Source: Curtobacterium sp. MCLR17_007 (GTDB taxonomy: Bacteria > Actinomycetota > Actinomycetes > Actinomycetales > Microbacteriaceae). From it: DNA of 64,000 nucleotides. Below are positions 59,985 to 64,000 of the stretch, one piece after another. Numbering within the stretch: position 1 is the stretch's first letter; every line of letters begins with the position of its first letter. The stretch spans positions 558,001-622,000 of the forward strand of contig NZ_CP126271.1 of the NCBI RefSeq assembly GCF_003234655.2, read 5' to 3'. Both the position numbers and the translations under genes were made by a program. The notes under the pieces were generated by a model, which was not told the DNA's origin, did not search any database, and worked only from the letters and a program-made list of their open reading frames with translations.

Positions 59985-60773
59985 ATGAGCGGTTCGACAG
60001 ACATCCCGGACCCGCCTGCGAAAGCCCAGCACGGCATCGCCGACGTGGCGCGCGCAGCGGGCGTCACGAGCAGGACGCTGCGGCACTACGACGCGATCGG
60101 GCTGCTGCCCGCGACGGCGGTGGGCGCCGGCGGGCTCCGCCGCTACGACGACCGCGCGCTCGTGCGGCTGCAGCGGATCCTGCTGCTCCGGGGCCTCGGG
60201 CTCGGCCTGTCCGCCATCCGGGACGTCCTGGACGGCGAGCAGGACGACGTCGTGGCGCTGACCATCCACGTCGCGTGGCTCGAACGGGAGCGCGACCGCA
60301 TCGCCCGGCAGCTCGCCGCGGTGCGCACCACCATCACCAGACTGCAGGGAGGACAGGACATGACCACGAACGACACCTTCGACGGGTTCGACCAGACGCG
60401 GTTCCGCGCCGAGGTCGAGGAGCGTTGGGGCGCTCAGGCCTGGGAGCGCGGGGCCGGATGGTGGGACGCGAAGGACCCCGCCGCCAAGCAGGTGTTCCAG
60501 GACGAGCAGCGATCGATCGCCGCGGACGCCGCCGCGCTCGCCGCCTCGGGCGAGGGACCGTCGTCACCGCGGGGGATCGCGCTCGCCCGACGGCAGTACG
60601 CGTGGCTGGCCCAGGCGACGCCGCCGGCAGACCTGACCGCCGACCGGTTCCGCACCCTGGGCGACATGTACGTCGCCGACGAGCGGTTCACCCACGCCTA
60701 CGAGTGGGCCGGGCCCGGTGCGGCCCGCGCCCTCCGCGACGCGATGCACGCGCTGGCGGACGCGGGGCTGTAG
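59985..60773 (+). CDS. MerR family regulator with TipAS domain
   Basis: A 262-residue TipAL-like regulator. Residues 15-85 form the MerR winged helix (IADVARAAGVTSRTLRHYDAIGLLPA, GLRRYDDRALVRLQRILLLRGLGLGLSAI), then a coiled dimer helix to about 120. Residues 130-262 match the TipAS antibiotic-recognition domain (RFRTLGDMYVADERFTHAYEWAGPGAARALRDAM). In TipAL this domain binds thiopeptides. The upstream MerR-type promoter predicts autoactivation. A TipAS-only product from the internal ATG 60361 (MTTNDTF), preceded by AGGGAGG, is possible, as known for tipA. Confidence 0.92.
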   Translation: MSGSTDIPDPPAKAQHGIADVARAAGVTSRTLRHYDAIGLLPATAVGAGGLRRYDDRALVRLQRILLLRGLGLGLSAIRDVLDGEQDDVVALTIHVAWLERERDRIARQLAAVRTTITRLQGGQDMTTNDTFDGFDQTRFRAEVEERWGAQAWERGAGWWDAKDPAAKQVFQDEQRSIAADAAALAASGEGPSSPRGIALARRQYAWLAQATPPADLTADRFRTLGDMYVADERFTHAYEWAGPGAARALRDAMHALADAGL

Positions 60774-60795
60774 TCGTTCCCACACCGCACCGTGG

Positions 60796-60837
60796 AACGG
60801 ACACAGCACCACGGGTTGCCGTGGTGCTGTGTCCGTT
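60796..60837. terminator. 19-base-arm hairpin terminator
   Basis: Arms 60796-60814 and 60819-60837 are perfect complements (AACGGACACAGCACCACGG) with a GTTG loop. It sits 23 bases after the MerR-type gene and before the stop of the convergent PadR gene. Confidence 0.85.
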
Positions 60838-60903
60838 CGTCGGTGCCGTGCCGGTGCGGACCGGACGGGAGGCTCCGGTCGCCGCCGCCCGTCGGCGTGC
60901 GGT

Positions 60904-61476
60904 TCAGAGGGACTTGCGCAGCTCCTCGAGCCCGTCGCGCAGGCGCGTGACGGTGTCCGGGCCGAGCGTCCCGCGGGTCGCCCGACGCCGCAGGTCGGCA
61001 CGGACCTGCTGCCGGAACGACGACAGGGCCATCTCCAGCTCCCGCAGGGCGCGGGCGCTCTCGGACGGCACCGAGGTCGGCTCGCTGGCGTCGGCACCCT
61101 GGGCCGAGGCGGCGAGGTCGGCGCGCAGGGACCGCATCGCGTCGCCGACCGAGGCGCGGACGCCGTCGGCCAGCGACCGGACGGAGTCGTTCACGCCGGC
61201 CTCGAGCGAGGCGATCTCCTCGGCGCGGGCGTCGAGTTCGGCGCGGCCTGCGTCGGTGATCGCGTAGACGGTCTTGCGACCGTCGGCGGTCTTCGTGACC
61301 AGGCCGTCCTCCTCGAGCTTCGCCAGGCGCGGGTAGACCGTGCCGGCGCTCGGGACGTAGGTGCCGCCGAAGCGGTCGCCGAGCGCCTGGATGACCTCGT
61401 AGCCGTGCATCGGGTGGTCGGCGAGCAGCGTGAGCAGGTACAGCCGCAGGTGCCCGTGGGCGAAGACGGGGCTCAT
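60904..61476 (-). CDS. PadR family regulator paired with DUF4097
   Basis: A 190-residue PadR repressor. Residues 5-85 are the winged helix (LLTLLADHPMHGYEVIQALGDRFGGTYVPSAGTVYPRLAKLEEDGLV). The rest is a long charged helical region (about 85-185), larger than the usual subfamily-1 PadR tail. The ATG overlaps the DUF4097 stop (ATGA), so the regulator is downstream in the operon. A dyad of PadR-like half-sites at 62374-62408 lies before the first gene, giving a simple feedback loop. The inducing signal is unknown, possibly envelope stress. Confidence 0.9.
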   Translation of the reverse strand: MSPVFAHGHLRLYLLTLLADHPMHGYEVIQALGDRFGGTYVPSAGTVYPRLAKLEEDGLVTKTADGRKTVYAITDAGRAELDARAEEIASLEAGVNDSVRSLADGVRASVGDAMRSLRADLAASAQGADASEPTSVPSESARALRELEMALSSFRQQVRADLRRRATRGTLGPDTVTRLRDGLEELRKSL

Positions 61477-62354
61477 TCGGGCGCCTCGCTGTCGTCGACG
61501 ACGGGCGTGGTCGGTGCCGGGGTCGTCGGCGCTGCCGATGCCGGCGCGCTGGCGGCCGTCGGCGGCGCGTGCAGCACCGCGATGTCGCCCGACACGGAGT
61601 TCACCCGGAGGTCGAGCCACTGCCCGGAGAGCTCGCCGCCCTGCTTGACGTACGAGCCGCGCACGCCCTTGATCTCGGCGTCGTCGAACTGCAGCTTGCC
61701 GCTGGCCGTGCTGACGGTGCAGCGGTACGGGGCACCGTCCTCGAGTCGGACGCTCACGCCACCGGACACCGTGTTGACCTTCGCCGAGTCGGCGGTGCCG
61801 CGCAGGTCGAGCACGACGTCGGCGGAGACCCCGTCGGCCGAGAAGCGCGGGATCTCACCGGTGGCGACGACGTCGCCGGACACGGTGTGGACGGTCAGGG
61901 AGCCGTCGAGGTCGCGCATCGTGGTCGTGCCGGAGACCGCGTTGACGGTGATGTCGCCCGCGACGCCGTCGACGACGACGTCACCCGAGACGGTGTTCAG
62001 CGTCGCGCCGCGGTTCGTGCCCGCGAGCAGTGCGCCGGCCGAGACGACCCCGAGGGTGACCCCGGCGTCGCGGGGGACCAGGATGCTGACGTCGGCGTGG
62101 GCCTTGCCGCGGAAGGACTTCAGGAAGCCGATCGGGTCGTCCCACCGGATCTGGGGGTGGTCGACCGTGAGGGTGTCCCCGTCGAGCTCCACCTTGAGGG
62201 GCTTGCCCGACACGCTGTGCACCTCGATGCGGGCGGTGGGCTCGTCGTGCGCGACGACGTCGACCTGCCCCCCGACCAGGCCGACCCGCACGGACCGGAC
62301 GATCCCGGTGTCGATGACCTTGGGCTCCTCGACGAGCCACTTCTCCTGCGCCAT
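61473..62354 (-). CDS. DUF4097 (polymer-forming-like beta-helix) protein
   Basis: A 293-residue protein with repeated short beta-strand units (VSGDVVVDGVAGDITVNAVSG, TVSGDVVATGE, NTVSGGVSV, VNSVSGDIAVL), the DUF4097/DUF4098 pattern. In the middle it reads as a right-handed beta-helix of VSG-x turns. It has no signal peptide or membrane helix. A C-terminal Ala/Pro-rich tail of 35 residues follows. Start MAQEKWLVEEP at 62354 is set by AAGGAGA. It leads the operon with PadR; homologues near PadR or LiaI-type genes are typical of envelope-stress systems. Confidence 0.85.
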   Translation of the reverse strand: MAQEKWLVEEPKVIDTGIVRSVRVGLVGGQVDVVAHDEPTARIEVHSVSGKPLKVELDGDTLTVDHPQIRWDDPIGFLKSFRGKAHADVSILVPRDAGVTLGVVSAGALLAGTNRGATLNTVSGDVVVDGVAGDITVNAVSGTTTMRDLDGSLTVHTVSGDVVATGEIPRFSADGVSADVVLDLRGTADSAKVNTVSGGVSVRLEDGAPYRCTVSTASGKLQFDDAEIKGVRGSYVKQGGELSGQWLDLRVNSVSGDIAVLHAPPTAASAPASAAPTTPAPTTPVVDDSEAPE

Positions 62355-62373
62355 GTCGTCTCCTTCGGACTCG

Positions 62374-62408
62374 CGATGTATCGCGTGTGTTGACGACACG
62401 ATACATCG
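62374..62408. promoter_or_regulatory. PadR-type operator (ATGTAT/ATACAT dyad)
   Basis: CGATGTATCG (62374-62383) and CGATACATCG (62399-62408) are exact reverse complements with 15 bases between. Each contains the ATGT/ACAT halves typical of PadR sites. The dyad is 20 bases before the DUF4097 start and should overlap its promoter, allowing repression by the PadR encoded downstream. Confidence 0.7.
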
Positions 62409-62457
62409 CGTCACGCCCGTCGGCAACGGCTCGGTGGTGACCCACCGACGGGACGCA

Positions 62458-63120
62458 TCACGGGGCGGGGGCGGGCTCCGTGACGGTGGCGGGGCGAGCC
62501 TCCAGTCGAGGTGCTCGGTCCGGGCTCCACGGGAAGCGGCGGAAGACCGGCATCAGCGGCTGCACCATCGGGCCGATGACGAACGCGGCGACCACGGTTC
62601 CCGCACCGACGTCGCCGCCGAGGAACCAGCCCACGACCACGACGGTGACCTCGACCAGGGTGCGGGCGAGCCAGATCGGCCACCCGAGCCGCTGGTGCAG
62701 GCCGACCATCAGCCCGTCGCGCGCTCCCGTGCCGAAGCCCGCGCCGATGTAGAACGCGGTCGCGACGGCCAGCAGGACCGTCCCGGCCACGAACAACAGG
62801 ATCCTGCCCCCCAGTTCCGGCGGCGTCGGGACGAGCCACAGCACCAGGTCCGCCGACGGCCCGATGGCCAGGGCGTTGAGCAGCGTCCCGATGCCGGGCC
62901 GCTGGCGGAGCGGGATCCAGAACAGCAGGATGACGCCGCTCGACACCACGGTGATGAGCCCGAACGACCACGGCAGGACGTGCTCGAGACCCTCGGTCAG
63001 GACGGTCCACGAGCTGACGCCCACGACCGCTCGGACCTGCAGCGCGGTGGAGGCGCCGTAGAGGAACAGGCCGACGAACAGCTGGACGGTGCGCAGGGCG
63101 AGGGCGGCGGAACGGGACAT
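62458..63120 (-). CDS. YczE/YitT-like membrane protein
   Basis: A 220-residue integral membrane protein with five to six helices. Blocks: RTVQLFVGLFLYGASTALQV, VLTEGLEHVLPWSFGLIT, FYIGAGFGTGARDGLMVGLHQRLGWPIWLARTLVEVTVVVVGWFLGGDVGAGTVVAAFVIGPMVQ, the last highly characteristic of YczE. The family's role is unknown. It is divergent from a MocR regulator gene, the arrangement seen for Bacillus yczE and yczR, so that regulator probably controls it. Confidence 0.85.
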   Translation of the reverse strand: MSRSAALALRTVQLFVGLFLYGASTALQVRAVVGVSSWTVLTEGLEHVLPWSFGLITVVSSGVILLFWIPLRQRPGIGTLLNALAIGPSADLVLWLVPTPPELGGRILLFVAGTVLLAVATAFYIGAGFGTGARDGLMVGLHQRLGWPIWLARTLVEVTVVVVGWFLGGDVGAGTVVAAFVIGPMVQPLMPVFRRFPWSPDRAPRLEARPATVTEPAPAP

Positions 63121-63139
63121 GGGGCGAGCGTGGCAGGGA

Positions 63140-63164
63140 ATTGGACTGCCGGTCGAGAGCCAAT
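63140..63164. promoter_or_regulatory. ATTGG...CCAAT inverted repeat between divergent genes
   Basis: ATTGGACT (63140-63147) and AGAGCCAAT (63156-63164) form a near-inverted repeat with 8 bases between, in the 61-base gap between yczE-like and mocR-like genes. It is a candidate binding site of the MocR regulator; TACGGT at 63170-63175 is the likely -10 box six bases before ATG 63182. Confidence 0.5.
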
Positions 63165-63181
63165 CGCACTACGGTGGCGTG

Positions 63182-64000
63182 ATGACCCCGGTCCTGCTGA
63201 GTGCCCGTGCCGCCGCAGCCCTGCTGCAGGACTGGCGTGTCGGGTCGAACGCCGTCGCGTACGAGGCCCTCGCCGACGCCGTCCGCGTGCTCGTCATCGA
63301 CGGACGCGTCCCGCTCGGCGCCCGGATGCCCGCCGAGCGCGGGCTGGCCGAGGCGCTCGGCGTCTCGCGCACCACGGTCGCGAACGCCTACGCCCGGCTG
63401 CGGTCCTCCGGGTACCTGGCGTCCCTGCGCGGGTCCGGCAGCGTCGTGCGTCTGCCGCGGGACCTGGTCGGACGGCCCGACCCGGAGCGGCTGGGCGGCG
63501 TCGTGTCCGGCGACGTGCTCGACCTGCGGAAGGCAGCGCTGCACGCCGCCCCCGGGATCTCCGAAGCGGTCGACCGGGCGGTGCGGCACGTGCCGGCAGC
63601 GCTCGCCGGCATCGGGTACGACACGGTCGGCGACCCCGGGCTCCGTGCCGCCGTGGCCGCGCGGTACACCGCTCGCGGGCTGCCGACCACGCCGGACCAG
63701 GTCGTCGTCACCATCGGCGCGCAGCACGCGATCGCGCTGCTCGCCCGGGTCCTGGTCCGTCGCGGGGACGCCGTGCTCGTGGAGTCGCCCACGTACCCGC
63801 ACGCGCACGAGGCCTTCCGCGAAGCAGGGGGCCGTCTGGTGGGCGTGCCCGTCGACGCGCGGACCGGGTGGGACGTCGGGGTGCTCGAGGCCGCGCTCCG
63901 GCGTTCGGCGCCTTCCGTCGCGTACGTGATGCCGGAGCTGCACAACCCGACCGGCGCCACGATGTCCGACGCGGTGCGGTCGACGCTGCTCGACCTCGCG
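63182..64000 (+). CDS. MocR/PdxR family regulator with aminotransferase domain (partial)
   Basis: The first 273 codons of a MocR protein; the frame is open at the window end. Residues 20-85 form a GntR winged helix (LADAVRVLVIDGRVPLGARMPAERGLAEALGVSRTTVANAYARL). From about 100 a fold-type I PLP aminotransferase domain begins, with VTIGAQHAIALLARVLVRRGDAVLVESPTYPHAHEAF and MPELHNPTGATM. The Schiff-base lysine lies beyond the window. ATG 63182 has a -10-like TACGGT six bases before it. It is divergent from the YczE-like gene, as in the known yczR-yczE pairs. Confidence 0.9.
   Translation, partial: MTPVLLSARAAAALLQDWRVGSNAVAYEALADAVRVLVIDGRVPLGARMPAERGLAEALGVSRTTVANAYARLRSSGYLASLRGSGSVVRLPRDLVGRPDPERLGGVVSGDVLDLRKAALHAAPGISEAVDRAVRHVPAALAGIGYDTVGDPGLRAAVAARYTARGLPTTPDQVVVTIGAQHAIALLARVLVRRGDAVLVESPTYPHAHEAFREAGGRLVGVPVDARTGWDVGVLEAALRRSAPSVAYVMPELHNPTGATMSDAVRSTLLDLA

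Overview
The window is a high-GC (about 70% by eye) chromosome segment from an actinobacterium, most likely a plant- or soil-associated Microbacteriaceae member close to Curtobacterium. This rests on the codon use, DUF3073 downstream of purM, a sterol-carrier-like gene beside purD, LAXTG (sortase E type) surface proteins, and many apparently leaderless genes with a TAnnnT-type -10 box 6-8 bases before the start codon. The genus is an inference. I saw no tRNA, rRNA, phage, transposase or CRISPR.

Layout. 1-6.5 kb: a surface polysaccharide operon (two GT4 glycosyltransferases, a Wzy-like polymerase, a GT8-like transferase, a Wzx-like flippase, then a convergent hexapeptide acyltransferase), with lower GC than the rest. 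6.6-16.8 kb: cell-surface genes (DUF4012 protein, a small LAFTG-anchored protein, VanZ-like protein, and a 1,819-residue LAFTG-anchored adhesin with about 15 tandem Ig-like repeats). 16.9-25.2 kb: SRAP DNA-crosslink protein, a tandem pair of unknown membrane proteins, Ohr, YchJ-like, SDR, AroE-like, an iron-regulated siderophore-binding lipoprotein, DUF1304, chorismate mutase and a lactonase. 25.3-29.7 kb: purS-purQ-purL plus a 2-hydroxyacid dehydrogenase. 29.8-34.6 kb: PadR-MFS efflux pair, CtaG-like protein, acyltransferase 3. 34.8-40.7 kb: Fur-type regulator and catalase, a NodA-like N-acyltransferase, a ring-cleavage-type dioxygenase, SDR, membrane protein, lipoprotein. 40.7-45.7 kb: ABC exporter/two-component operon with four-base overlaps, and a GAF-SpoIIE phosphatase. 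45.7-54.4 kb: purC-purD, sterol-carrier-like gene, a large LuxR (LAL) regulator, purF and purM. 54.7-64 kb: DUF3073, flavoprotein, DUF3072, an unknown gene, a KimA-like APC transporter, MerR-TipAS regulator, PadR-DUF4097 operon, YczE and a divergent MocR regulator running off the end.

Themes. Seven of the de novo purine genes lie here in three groups (SQL, CD, F/M). Surface building (polysaccharide, anchored adhesin) fills the first quarter. Oxidative-stress genes recur (Ohr, catalase with Fur regulator, SRAP).

The least explained signal is in the non-coding DNA. Several tail-to-tail gene junctions carry arrays of tandem repeats. One family has a 61-62-base period around GTCGTACGAC (about 32.2 and 54.4 kb, opposite orientation). 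Another is built from GTGCGARGTT decamers (about 40.0 and 56.3 kb, the former a strict 108-base tandem repeat). Other tail-to-tail junctions carry a reused 46-base GGAGGCC hairpin. These look like dispersed families specific to convergent junctions.
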